A DNA stretch of 60,751 nucleotides, taken from assembly GCA_964635325.1 (NCBI GenBank), contig CAZWOL010000009.1:1-60751 (forward strand). Reading direction: 5' to 3'. Numbering within the stretch: the stretch's first letter is position 1; the number at the start of each line of letters is the position of its first letter. Positions 1-8,026 of the stretch are shown piece by piece. A program made the position numbers and the translations under genes. Below the pieces are notes generated by a model. That model had not been told where the DNA came from, ran no database searches, and saw only the letters and a program-made list of their open reading frames with translations. The DNA comes from BOG-1112 sp964635325. Lineage in GTDB: Bacteria; Bdellovibrionota_B; Oligoflexia; Oligoflexales; Bog-1112.

Positions 1-97
1 ATAACCTAACGCATACCACCAATTGGACACATTTTTGCATTACTGCATAGTTTGGTAGAAAGTCTCTTTTATATATTGGAATTTTGATCGGCTTGAA

Positions 98-174
98 TGG
101 TAGGGATGTCCAGACTCGAACTGGAGACCTCTACGATGTCAACGTAGCGCTCTAACCACCTGAGCTACACCCCT
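98..174 (-). tRNA. tRNA-Val (anticodon GAC)
   Basis: Read on the minus strand, this folds as a complete cloverleaf. The 7-bp acceptor stem pairs AGGGGTG with CATCCCT, the discriminator is A and CCA is encoded. The anticodon arm is CTACG/CGTAG around loop TTGACAT, giving anticodon GAC (valine, codon GUC). The T arm is TCCAG/CTGGA with the TTCGAGT loop. It lies about 40 bp downstream of the ftsY stop on the same strand. The 97 bases before it show no feature I can support. Confidence 0.95.
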
Positions 175-213
175 ACAAGCGGAACGCTCAAATTAAGAAA
201 TATAGAAAATTTG

Positions 214-1359
214 TCAAGATTCTTTTTGAGGTGAGGATTTTGCAAAGAGTGAACTGACGAATTCTTTCGCTTGAAAATGCCTAAAATCTGACGATTTTTC
301 ACCAACACCGATGTATTGAATGGGAATTTGAAATTCGTTGGCGAGCCCTATGATAACCCCGCCTTTCGCTGTTCCATCCAGCTTTGTCACGCAGATGCCA
401 GTAATTTTTGCGAGCTCTCTGAAAGCTCGCACTTGCATAAAAGCATTTTGGCCGGTTGTCGCATCTAAGACGAGCAGCGTTTCATGTGGAGCATCTGGTA
501 TTTCTTTTTTGATGACCCGTACCATCTTTGCAAGTTCGTTCATCAGGTCTTGTTTGTTATGAAGTCGCCCAGCTGTATCAATGAGCAGTACATCCACACC
601 ACGTGAGATCGCTGCTTGTACCGAATCAAATGCGACTGCAGCAGCATCACCACCCTCCTGATGAGCAATGACTTTGACTCCCAGACGATCTCCCCACACG
701 CGGAGCTGATCGATCGCAGCAGCTCGAAAGGTATCAGCCGCTCCAATAAGAACAGACTTATTTTCAGCCTGAAAGTGTGCTGCGAGTTTTGCAATGGTTG
801 TCGTTTTTCCGGCACCGTTTACCCCTACGACAAGAATTACCCGTGGTTTTGCTTCGATCTTAGGCGAGGGGAGGTCGAGAATGCTTTCAATTTCTTGAGA
901 AAGACTGCCTTGAATGTCCTCCCATTTTAGTTTTCCTGCATTTGATTTCATTAGCTTTTGGATATGAGCAACGAGTCTATCCACAGCTTTGGTGCCAATT
1001 TCTGCTCTATAGAGGGTTTCATGCAAACTTTTTAGAAGCGCATCATCGGTATGAGACTGCTGAAAGAGGCTCTCCAGGTTTGCAATTAAAGAAGCGCGAG
1101 TTTTCTCAAGGCCGAGTCGCAAACGTCCAAGCCAGTCGTCTGTCTCGGTGCTCTTTGATAAAAGGTCGGTCGCCTCACTTTGGGGATGATCTTCTTCTTT
1201 TTTCTCCATCTTCATCGAGACTTTTTTGGCTTTGAATTTCGAAAAATAGAGTACTAAGCCTGTCAAAAGTAAAGCCGTAAGAAAGATTAGAGGTACAGTA
1301 GGTTCATTTGACCATGCTGTGACGAGTGATTTGAAATCTTCGGTCTTATTCATTTTCAT
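214..1359 (-). CDS. ftsY: Signal recognition particle receptor FtsY with N-terminal membrane anchor
   Basis: SRP-receptor GTPase that docks ribosome-nascent-chain-SRP complexes at the inner membrane for co-translational insertion. The 381 residues show a hydrophobic segment at about 22-40, a charged linker, the helical N domain (about 70-165) and the NG GTPase domain. The P-loop GVNGAGKTT is at 179-187, DTAGR at 261-265 and TKLD at 325-328. E. coli FtsY has an acidic peripheral A domain; here a single predicted transmembrane helix replaces it. The next in-frame ATG is only two codons in, so the exact start is slightly uncertain. The gene diverges from the barrel-like gene on the other strand with a very short gap. 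Confidence 0.95.
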   Translation of the reverse strand: MKMNKTEDFKSLVTAWSNEPTVPLIFLTALLLTGLVLYFSKFKAKKVSMKMEKKEEDHPQSEATDLLSKSTETDDWLGRLRLGLEKTRASLIANLESLFQQSHTDDALLKSLHETLYRAEIGTKAVDRLVAHIQKLMKSNAGKLKWEDIQGSLSQEIESILDLPSPKIEAKPRVILVVGVNGAGKTTTIAKLAAHFQAENKSVLIGAADTFRAAAIDQLRVWGDRLGVKVIAHQEGGDAAAVAFDSVQAAISRGVDVLLIDTAGRLHNKQDLMNELAKMVRVIKKEIPDAPHETLLVLDATTGQNAFMQVRAFRELAKITGICVTKLDGTAKGGVIIGLANEFQIPIQYIGVGEKSSDFRHFQAKEFVSSLFAKSSPQKES

Positions 1360-1421
1360 TCCATCGTATTATGGCCATTAAGGCCGTAGAGATTCCTAAA
1401 AAAACAGGAGTAAAAAATCTA

Positions 1422-2210
1422 ATGCTAGATTTAGAAACCATAAAACAAATGATCAAACAACGGTATTCTCGGAGTGCCGTATTTGCTCTGTGGCTTGTCT
1501 TCAATTGTCCAGGAATCTATGCATTTCAAGATGCGATGAGCACTACTGGTATTCAAAATCCAGAGGTTGAGGCGGAGAATATGGGGGAAGATCCTCTGCA
1601 GGGGGTTAGTTTTAAATCCATCAAATGGGATCATAATTTTGCTTTCACTCTTGGTGAGGCGAGAGGAGCTTGGAATATTGATCAATTCGGGCCCATTCAG
1701 GGCAAAAATTTTGATTCCCAAGCCTATTTTGCAAAATTTCAATACACCTTTCATTTGCCTCTAGCAGGAAGTCTTGGTTATACAATCGGATCATCTTCGG
1801 GGTATTATTGGGAGAGAAGTCGTAGTCAGAGCTTTCACTCCGTTTCATCGCTGCATTTTCCTGGCATTCATGTCGGTTTCGTATACAGTTTTACGTCATT
1901 TTTACGAGCTGAGGTTGCTTTTGAGAGTTATCTTGAGCGCTTAGAAAAGCTGCAAGCCAGTGCTATGAGTGGAGTAGAAGAAGATCATGATCCCTATCAA
2001 ATCAGTATTACCATGCGTCCTCACTATGATTGGATCCTACTTTCTGATTTTTTCTACTCAGAAAGTTGGGGAATGCGGGTCGAATGGCATATGAGAAAGA
2101 TTGATGTAAACCCACCTTCAGAGTCGACGGGACAAATAATCGGTGCCCGACTGACGAAAAGAGATACTTGGATCGGTTTGGGACTAGTTTATCATCTATT
2201 TTCCCTATAA
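1422..2210 (+). CDS. Predicted exported outer-membrane beta-barrel-like protein
   Basis: I do not recognise a named family. The protein has alternating aromatic/polar strands typical of small outer-membrane barrels and ends in a hydrophobic strand (GLVYHLFSL). A signal-peptide-like segment (basic MIKQRYSR stretch, then a hydrophobic run to about YAF) lies near the N terminus. I chose ATG 1422 because AGGAG sits 11 bases upstream. An in-frame ATG at 1371 would add 17 residues with no better ribosome site, and ATG 1449 would give a more classical signal peptide but lacks a site. It has a similar architecture to the protein at 51872-52747. Function unknown. Confidence 0.6.
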   Translation: MLDLETIKQMIKQRYSRSAVFALWLVFNCPGIYAFQDAMSTTGIQNPEVEAENMGEDPLQGVSFKSIKWDHNFAFTLGEARGAWNIDQFGPIQGKNFDSQAYFAKFQYTFHLPLAGSLGYTIGSSSGYYWERSRSQSFHSVSSLHFPGIHVGFVYSFTSFLRAEVAFESYLERLEKLQASAMSGVEEDHDPYQISITMRPHYDWILLSDFFYSESWGMRVEWHMRKIDVNPPSESTGQIIGARLTKRDTWIGLGLVYHLFSL

Positions 2211-2226
2211 CGACTCAAGGTTTTCC

Positions 2227-2256
2227 TTGGTAAAACTGGTTTTTCGTATATATAAT
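2227..2256 (+). promoter_or_regulatory. Sigma70-type promoter for the HU gene
   Basis: A perfect -10 hexamer TATAAT (2251-2256) is preceded 18 bases upstream by TTGGTA (2227-2232). This predicts a start near 2263, giving a leader of about 28 bases with AAGGAG directly before the HU ATG. A CAAGG-TTTT-CCTTG hairpin (2216-2229) just before it could act as a weak terminator for the upstream gene. Confidence 0.5.
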
Positions 2257-2290
2257 TCTAAATTAGTAATTCGTTAACAAGGAGAATACG

Positions 2291-2734
2291 ATGGCAAAGA
2301 AAAAGAAAAAAACTAAAAAAACTGCGGCAAAAACTGACAAAAAAGTGACATCAACAAAAGCGAAAGCAACTAAGATGATGAAATCTGATGTTTCAGTTCA
2401 ACCAGTTCATAAAATTACGGACCCAGCCGATAAAGCTCGAACCAAAGGCGAAATCATCCGTGTTCTCTCTGAAAGCACAGGTCTTTCTAAACGTGAAGTC
2501 GATACAGTATTTTCAAGTCTCGGCCAATTGATCGATCTCGATATCGGTAAAAAAGGCCCAGGTGTTTTCAATGTTCCTGGCTTGATGAAAATCGTACGCG
2601 TATCAAAACCTGCGACTAAAGCACGCAAAGGCGTCAATCCTTTCACAGGCGAAGAAACTACATTCAAAGCTAAACCAGCTCGCAATGTTGTAAAAGTTCG
2701 CGCACTTAAAGCTCTTAAAGACATGGTAAAGTAG
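2291..2734 (+). CDS. HU-family DNA-binding protein with lysine-rich N-terminal tail
   Basis: Nucleoid-associated DNA-bending protein. Residues 1 to about 45 are a low-complexity Lys/Thr/Ala tail (MAKKKKKTKK...). Residues about 50-147 are the HU/IHF fold, with the DNA-intercalating beta-arm around KGVNPFTGEE (113-122) and the conserved KPARNVVKVR ending. Typical HU is about 90 residues, so the tail adds about half again; comparable tailed HU proteins occur in Bdellovibrio-type bacteria and actinobacteria. The start is fixed by AAGGAG seven bases upstream and by the promoter at 2227-2256. It is monocistronic and convergent with dppC. Confidence 0.92.
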   Translation: MAKKKKKTKKTAAKTDKKVTSTKAKATKMMKSDVSVQPVHKITDPADKARTKGEIIRVLSESTGLSKREVDTVFSSLGQLIDLDIGKKGPGVFNVPGLMKIVRVSKPATKARKGVNPFTGEETTFKAKPARNVVKVRALKALKDMVK

Positions 2735-2759
2735 TCTGAGAGACTAAGCTCACTGAGCT
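2732..2759. terminator. Tandem small hairpins between convergent HU and dppC genes
   Basis: TAGTCT/AGACTA (loop GAG, 2732-2746) is followed at once by AGCTC/GAGCT (loop ACT, 2747-2759). They span both stop codons. Neither is followed by a T-run, so a bidirectional terminator is only a possibility. Confidence 0.25.
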
Positions 2760-3601
2760 CGGGGATCAAAGCGATCTCTTAGCGCATCCCCTATAAAATT
2801 AAATGAAAAAATTACCGTAGCGATAAGCACCCCTGGAATCAAACTCAGAAAGGGTGCTTCTTCTAATACTGTGCGTCCTTGAAAGAGGAGACCGCCCCAA
2901 GTAGGAATAGAAGTATTCGCACCTAAGCCTAGGAAGCTAAGACTTGCTTCGATCAACAGTACACCAGACAGTGAAAATGTTGTCGATACAAGAAGAGGGG
3001 ACCATAGAAAAGGCAGAACGTGTCTGAATAGTATACGAGGAGATTGCAATCCAAGTGCACGTGCAGCAGCTATGTGCTCTCGTTCACGGATGCTCAAGAC
3101 TTGCCCGCGGACTAGTCTTGCAGTGGATGTCCAACCTGTAGCACTGATCGATAGGATGACATTGTTGAGGCTGGGTCCTAAAAACGAAGCAAGTGACATG
3201 GCAAGCAAGATCCCAGGGAAGGCCATTAAAATGTCGACAAAGCGCATAATTGCCGTATCAAGAAACCCTCGAAAATAGCCTGCGATGATTCCTGCAATGA
3301 GTCCGATGACTGTTGATAAAGAAACTGTACTTAGGACAATAATTAGTGTTTGTCGTGCACCGAGCATTGTCAAGGTTAGTAAGTCTCGACCATAGATATC
3401 GCAACCAAAGGGGTGAGACCAAGTTGGTGTGCTGAGGCGTTGGTTGAGATCGATCATTTCAGGGTCATAAAAACTGAGGATGGGGGCAAAGATAGCCACA
3501 CCCACAAAGATAAGAATCACACAGCTTGAAAAGTAAAAACGAATATTTTTGATGGACAGATTGAGTACTATATTCTTAAGAAGACCAGTCGATGTATGCA
3601 T
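2750..3601 (-). CDS. Dipeptide/oligopeptide ABC transporter permease (DppC/OppC type)
   Basis: Inner-membrane permease of a peptide/nickel-type (PepT) ABC importer. The N-terminal transmembrane helix is followed by the OppC-type sequence DPEMIDLNQRLSTPTWSHPFG with the GCDIYGRD stretch, then the core with five helices. The ATPase-coupling EAA loop is around ARALGLQSPRILFRHVLP. Length (283 aa) is normal. It starts six bases after the dppB stop on the same strand, so the two are co-transcribed. No ATPase or substrate-binding gene adjoins; dppD/dppF-like ATPases lie about 52 kb away at 56055-57999. Confidence 0.9.
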   Translation of the reverse strand: MHTSTGLLKNIVLNLSIKNIRFYFSSCVILIFVGVAIFAPILSFYDPEMIDLNQRLSTPTWSHPFGCDIYGRDLLTLTMLGARQTLIIVLSTVSLSTVIGLIAGIIAGYFRGFLDTAIMRFVDILMAFPGILLAMSLASFLGPSLNNVILSISATGWTSTARLVRGQVLSIREREHIAAARALGLQSPRILFRHVLPFLWSPLLVSTTFSLSGVLLIEASLSFLGLGANTSIPTWGGLLFQGRTVLEEAPFLSLIPGVLIATVIFSFNFIGDALRDRFDPRAQ

Positions 3602-3607
3602 AGATTC

Positions 3608-4525
3608 CTACATTTTGACGCGGGGATCCACGATTTTGTAGATAATATCTGTGATAAGATTGACACCTAAATAGATCGACGAGAAGATTAAGACACAGCC
3701 TTGGACGAGAGGATAGTCTCGATTTCCCAAGGCTTCAAGGATTAGGGAACCTAAGCCGGGCCAGTCAAAGATTTTCTCAGTTACAACAGCTCCTGTCAGT
3801 AGGACCCCAAATTGTAATCCTATGATGGTTATGAGTGGTAGTGCTGCATTGCGTAAACCATGCTTGAGAATAACAAGACGTGGATTGAGACCTTTTGCCC
3901 TTGCGGTGCGAATGAAGTCTTCACGCATTATGTCGAGCATTGAATTTCGTGTCATGCGACTTATAATTGCTGCTAGAGCAGTGCCGATGGTTAGAGCAGG
4001 TAGAATGAAACTAGTTAGTCCATTCTTCTCTGATACTGGGAGCAGATCAAGTTTGATTGCGAAAAGAAATATAAGCATAGGCCCTAGGCAAAAATTAGGG
4101 ACTGCAATCCCTATAAGGGAAAAAGTCATAGCAATTTGATCTTGTATTTTATTTTTGTGAACAGCGCTAAGTATTCCTAGCGGAGTGCCGAAGCTAATAG
4201 CAAGCATGAGAGAACAGAAAGCTAGTTCGAGTGTAGCTGGAAATCTTTCTGCGATTAGACTTGTTACCGAACGATTGTAGATAAGGGATTGTCCCAGGTC
4301 GCCTTGAAGAAGTTGCTTAAAATAATGCAGAAGTTGCTGAGGAACACTGAGATGAAGCCCAAGCTGAGTTCGTAGAAGGTCTCGTGACTCTGGGGTCGCA
4401 AAATCACCTAAAATGCGATCTAATGGATCACCAGGAATCAAATGAATCATCAAACTAACGATCACAACAACGCCTATAGCAACAGGAATGAGTGAAAAGA
4501 GACGTTTGAGGATCGTTACTAGCAT
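3608..4525 (-). CDS. Dipeptide/oligopeptide ABC transporter permease (DppB/OppB type)
   Basis: Partner permease of the downstream DppC-like protein. It has the OppB-type N terminus (ILKRLFSLIPVAIGVVVIVS, LIPGDPLDRILG), six predicted helices, the EAA coupling loop (RTARAKGLNPRLVILKHGLRNA) and the conserved C terminus ending in IVDPRVKM. Length (305 aa) is normal. AAGG sits seven bases before the ATG. Substrate specificity (di-, oligo- or murein peptide, nickel) cannot be told from permeases alone. Confidence 0.9.
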   Translation of the reverse strand: MLVTILKRLFSLIPVAIGVVVIVSLMIHLIPGDPLDRILGDFATPESRDLLRTQLGLHLSVPQQLLHYFKQLLQGDLGQSLIYNRSVTSLIAERFPATLELAFCSLMLAISFGTPLGILSAVHKNKIQDQIAMTFSLIGIAVPNFCLGPMLIFLFAIKLDLLPVSEKNGLTSFILPALTIGTALAAIISRMTRNSMLDIMREDFIRTARAKGLNPRLVILKHGLRNAALPLITIIGLQFGVLLTGAVVTEKIFDWPGLGSLILEALGNRDYPLVQGCVLIFSSIYLGVNLITDIIYKIVDPRVKM

Positions 4526-4679
4526 AAGGGTACCTTGGCGCTTATAGGCTTAGGTCTTTGGAATATTCTTAATCGTATGAAATTTCTGTTCTTATGTAAA
4601 ATCATTCTGAAATCATTTTTATGTTGACGGGCTAAGATGGGTAGGGCATCAGTACAACGTAGCATAGTCGAGCACAGTC

Positions 4680-4747
4680 CGACTTTAAGCGACTTTAAGA
4701 GTAAGATCTTTACTCAAAACGGTACAAAATCCGTATCATATCGATAT
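4680..4747. promoter_or_regulatory. Repeat-rich putative operator upstream of the RHH-like gene
   Basis: A perfect tandem 10-mer CGACTTTAAG (4680-4689 and 4690-4699) abuts an inverted repeat GAGTAA-GATCT-TTACTC (4699-4715). A perfect palindrome ATATCGATAT (4738-4747) follows, overlapping a possible -10 TATATT (4745-4750). The cluster lies directly in front of a gene with a ribbon-helix-helix-like segment, a family that often binds short repeats in its own promoter. The regulatory role is inferred. Confidence 0.35.
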
Positions 4748-4796
4748 ATTAGGGCGTTTCGTCAATTTGCTTACAGACAAGGGTCTGCGAGCGAGA

Positions 4797-5384
4797 ATGA
4801 CGTATATGCGACCAATTGATGACACGCCTTGGAAAAATTTATTAAATTTCATTGAGGAGCTTGATTTGCCTTCTAAACAAAAATCGCCTGAATCTGTTAC
4901 AGCTATCGAACCTACCAATAAGCATGAATCACTGCAAACCGAAGAATCTTCCGAGGAAAGCTGTGTTCAGGGTTCTAAGAGCGAGTGCGATACAAAAGAA
5001 AGCGCTTTAACCCTTCGTCTTTCTGCTACACTCATCCGTAAACTTGGAGAAAAAGCGCAGATCGAAGGTGTAAGTATCCAAGATTTTGCGAGTGAATTGC
5101 TATCAGAAGGTCTTGTTTTACGAGCTTGGGAAATCGTAGAAAAAAAGAATGCTATGCGAGGAGTGAATGCTTCAGGACCATCTCCCTCACAAGGCAACAA
5201 CCATAGAAATCAGAAGTTTGGATATCGCAATAACCAAAATGGTTACGTAAAACGGATGCCAAATGACTCAGGGTCCTCTCCAAGGTCCAATTCTTCACGA
5301 CAAAGTTATAAAAATATTATGGAAGATAATGCCAACTTCCTTGAATATGTTCGCAATCAAGAAAAAAATAGAGATAAATATTAA
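4797..5384 (+). CDS. Ribbon-helix-helix-like protein with disordered flanks
   Basis: Not a recognised named gene. In the middle, ESALTLRLSATLIRKLGEKA followed by EGVSIQDFASELLSEGL has the strand-helix-helix pattern of Arc/CopG-type DNA-binding domains. The N-terminal third is acidic and Ser/Glu-rich; the C-terminal third is Asn/Gln/Ser/Arg-rich and looks disordered. The start is uncertain: ATG 4797 was chosen, ATG 4806 is possible, and a TTG at 4767 would extend it by ten residues. No strong ribosome site supports any of them. The upstream region carries direct and inverted repeats that could be its operator. Confidence 0.65.
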   Translation: MTYMRPIDDTPWKNLLNFIEELDLPSKQKSPESVTAIEPTNKHESLQTEESSEESCVQGSKSECDTKESALTLRLSATLIRKLGEKAQIEGVSIQDFASELLSEGLVLRAWEIVEKKNAMRGVNASGPSPSQGNNHRNQKFGYRNNQNGYVKRMPNDSGSSPRSNSSRQSYKNIMEDNANFLEYVRNQEKNRDKY

Positions 5385-5463
5385 GATGTGATTTTGATAC
5401 GTTTACTCGTGTCCTAAATTTCGATTCAGATAGATTGAATCCTCATCTTTTTTCATCATGCTT

Positions 5464-6147
5464 TTATTGCATCGAGATTTCTTTTATCAATGTTGCAATA
5501 AACTCCTGAGTATCCCAGTGAATGTGCATGTAGTCTCCTTCAAAGATCTTGTCTTTTTGAAAATATGGAGGGAGATCTTTCAGGAGTTGAATGCGAAATT
5601 TTAAATTTTCTTCATCCACTTCTAATACTTGGGCATCATGAAACCCAAACCAAATTTGACTACTTGGGTAGCAGCATTTGAAAAGCGCTTCTTTTGCGGA
5701 AAAAATTAGCGTGAGCATTTCGGACTTTTTTGCTGCCACAGACTCAAGCCAAGTGATCTCTTGGTCTCGACATACGACTTCTTGGATGCGAAGACTAGCT
5801 CCAGCTTTGAGTTCGAGATCTATACCTATACCGATAAAATCTAGAGCAGACCCCATCGCAGCGATAACATATCCATTTTTGTGAGATACAGACCCAATAA
5901 ATCCATGTGGCCATCGGGGCATCCCGTTAGGATCTCGGAGAATCTCTCCAATGCTCGGCTCCAATTGATGAAGCAAAATGCGTCCTGCAATAAATTCCTG
6001 CCTGCGTCCATGGTGGGTGTAGGCGTTTGCACAAGCTAGTTCAGAGAGAGATAGAAGATCTTCCCAATCGCGTTGAAAGAGCTTTTGAACCGAATCTTCA
6101 AAGGAAAGAATTTCGAGCGATCCCAAAGCTAGTCTGCGGAATTTCAT
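5464..6147 (-). CDS. 4'-phosphopantetheinyl transferase (EntD/Sfp-like)
   Basis: Transfers phosphopantetheine from CoA to a conserved serine of a carrier protein. Motifs seen are GRRQEFIAGR (47-56), RDPNGMPRWPHG then SVSHKNGY (86-93), the Mg-binding GIGIDLE (106-112) and FSAKEALFKCCYP (149-161). Length (227 aa) suits the EntD branch, not the short AcpS type. GGAG precedes the ATG. It follows orn by 24 bp on the same strand, so it is probably co-transcribed. No polyketide, NRPS or PUFA synthase lies in the window, so its carrier protein is elsewhere. Confidence 0.85.
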   Translation of the reverse strand: MKFRRLALGSLEILSFEDSVQKLFQRDWEDLLSLSELACANAYTHHGRRQEFIAGRILLHQLEPSIGEILRDPNGMPRWPHGFIGSVSHKNGYVIAAMGSALDFIGIGIDLELKAGASLRIQEVVCRDQEITWLESVAAKKSEMLTLIFSAKEALFKCCYPSSQIWFGFHDAQVLEVDEENLKFRIQLLKDLPPYFQKDKIFEGDYMHIHWDTQEFIATLIKEISMQ

Positions 6148-6171
6148 GAGTCACTCCGAGCAGCAAAACTC

Positions 6172-6738
6172 TTAGGATCGAATATCTTCGGAAGGTTTGA
6201 AGATAGTATTGCGATAGAATTTTAGTTCTTCAATGCTCTCTCGGATGTCGTCCATAGCTCGATGGTTTTCTTTCTTCTTAATGCCAGTGATTTTGGGATA
6301 CCAATTTTTACTCAGTAGCTTTAGCGAACTGACATCGATCATCCGGTAGTGTAGGTACTCTTCCAAGCGTGGCATATGGTTGATAATAAAACGTCTGTCT
6401 TGCCAAATGCTATTGCCAGCAATGAGAGCCTTTTCTTTTTTGGTAAAGAACTTCTTTACGAAGCGAAGCAACTGCTTTTCGGCTTCCTCCGTATCAATCT
6501 TCGATTGGAGAGCTTTTGCCCAAAGTCCTGATTTAATATGTTGCCGCTGATTCCAGCGGTCCATAAGATCAAACTCATTGGCTGTATGATGAATGATAAA
6601 CTCGGGACCTTCTTCAACCACCTCTAATTCAGGGTCGGTGACGATTGCCGCTATTTCTAAAATCGAGTCTTTTTCTGGATCCAATCCAGTCATTTCTAGA
6701 TCGATCCATAAAATTAACTGTCGATTGACTCGTTCCAA
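6172..6738 (-). CDS. orn: Oligoribonuclease
   Basis: DEDDh 3'-5' exonuclease that degrades di- to pentaribonucleotides, including pGpG from c-di-GMP turnover. Seen: WIDLEMTGLD with catalytic D13 and E15, the IAGNSIWQDRRFI segment with the third Asp, and HRAMDDI supplying His and Asp. The 188-residue length is normal. The start codon is TTG (6736-6738), supported by AAGGAG six bases upstream; no better ATG exists. The presence of PilZ and signalling genes nearby fits a cell using c-di-GMP, but orn is also a general RNA-decay gene. Confidence 0.95.
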   Translation of the reverse strand: MERVNRQLILWIDLEMTGLDPEKDSILEIAAIVTDPELEVVEEGPEFIIHHTANEFDLMDRWNQRQHIKSGLWAKALQSKIDTEEAEKQLLRFVKKFFTKKEKALIAGNSIWQDRRFIINHMPRLEEYLHYRMIDVSSLKLLSKNWYPKITGIKKKENHRAMDDIRESIEELKFYRNTIFKPSEDIRS

Positions 6739-6924
6739 AATTTGCTCCTTATGCTAAAAGGGCGTGTGCCCTTCGTTTCCACTATATCCTGTCAAAAAAA
6801 TTCTGCTATAAATTGTCATTTGGCTGTATTTCAAAGAGATCTTGGTCTTGTTGACAAGCCTTTCTATTCAAAGGGAATTAGGCTACCATACAGCCACAAT
6901 TTTAATGAACTTGAGGAACCGTTC

Positions 6925-8019
6925 ATGATTAGACAATCGATTCAAGCGAAGGGTTTGGTACTCCTAGTTTCAGCAATGATGATGGGTGCTCAGTGCCTTA
7001 TCGCCAGTCCGGATGTCCCCGCCTACAAAATTAACGGAAAAGCGTTCACAGTAGGGGATGCGGAGAAGAAAGACCAGAGTTCTTTTTACGATTTGGAAAA
7101 GAAAAAGTTTGATCGTATTGAAGATCTAGCTCGCCAAGAGTATTTGGAGCAGTTTTGGACCGAGCTTAGCAAGTCAAAAAAGGCTAGCATCGAAAAAACT
7201 CGGGAAAACTACCTCAAAGATCGGGTCAAAGTCGCGGACAAAGAAATAAATGAAGTGCTTGAGCGACTCAAAGATCACCCAGAATTCAAAAAATTAGCAA
7301 AAGATGAACAAAAGAAACAGGTGCGCGAACATCTCGCTGCGCGTGAGTCTCAAAAAATCCTTGAGAATATCGTTGCTGAAGGTGTGCGAGATGGCAAGTT
7401 GGTTGTGCTCTATCCAAAGCCCCAGGAGCCCGTTTTTAACCTATCCATCGCCGACCATGAAGCTGTTCGCTATGGTCCTGCAGCTACGGATACCAAGCCT
7501 ATTAAGTGCAAAGGGGATGAATGCCCAATCACAGTTATCGAGTACTCAGAGTTTGAATGTCCATATTGCTCACGTATGATCGATGATACTTCCAAAGTTC
7601 TTGAGGCTTATAAAGGCCAGATCCGTTGGTATGTGCGTGACTTCCCCCTCGAGTTCCATAGTCGAGCTCAACCTGCAGCAGTTGCTGCAAAATGTGCACT
7701 ATTCCAAGGGAAATATTGGGATATGTACTACAGCCTTTTTGCTAAACAGAGGGAACTTGCAGATGCCGACATCATTCAGCGTGCTAAAGATCTAAAATTG
7801 GATATGAGGAAATTCAATGATTGTTACGCCTCTAAGGGGGGTAGCCAATACAAAAAGGCTCAAGAATTGATTCGGGCCAATTTTGAGAGTGGTCGTAAAT
7901 ATGGTGTTGAAGGCACACCCGCTTTCTTTATCAACGGTCGCAAGCTTTCTGGGGCGCTCCCCTTTGCTGAGTTCAAACGAGTGATTGATGAAGAACTCGC
8001 TCGTCCTAAAAAGAGCTAG
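6925..8019 (+). CDS. DsbA-family thioredoxin-fold protein, exported
   Basis: Predicted periplasmic thiol-disulfide protein. With ATG 6925 (GAGGA seven bases upstream) the 364-residue product begins with a signal peptide (hydrophobic GLVLLVSAMMMGAQCLIASP). A highly charged helical region (about 35-150) resembles the N-terminal helical part of SurA/parvulin-type chaperones. A DsbA/DsbG-type thioredoxin domain follows with C212-P-Y-C215 and cis-proline GTPAFF. The CPYC dithiol suggests an oxidant or isomerase. An upstream in-frame start at 6742 would put 61 residues before the signal peptide and was rejected. Confidence 0.85.
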   Translation: MIRQSIQAKGLVLLVSAMMMGAQCLIASPDVPAYKINGKAFTVGDAEKKDQSSFYDLEKKKFDRIEDLARQEYLEQFWTELSKSKKASIEKTRENYLKDRVKVADKEINEVLERLKDHPEFKKLAKDEQKKQVREHLAARESQKILENIVAEGVRDGKLVVLYPKPQEPVFNLSIADHEAVRYGPAATDTKPIKCKGDECPITVIEYSEFECPYCSRMIDDTSKVLEAYKGQIRWYVRDFPLEFHSRAQPAAVAAKCALFQGKYWDMYYSLFAKQRELADADIIQRAKDLKLDMRKFNDCYASKGGSQYKKAQELIRANFESGRKYGVEGTPAFFINGRKLSGALPFAEFKRVIDEELARPKKS

Positions 8020-8026
8020 ATTATAG

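Noticed and set aside
6851..6856. TTGACA as -35 of a promoter for the DsbA-like gene
   Set aside because: No acceptable -10 hexamer occurs 16-18 bases downstream.
6742..6924. Start of the DsbA-like gene at 6742
   Set aside because: It would place 61 unconserved residues before a good signal peptide. ATG 6925 has a proper ribosome site.
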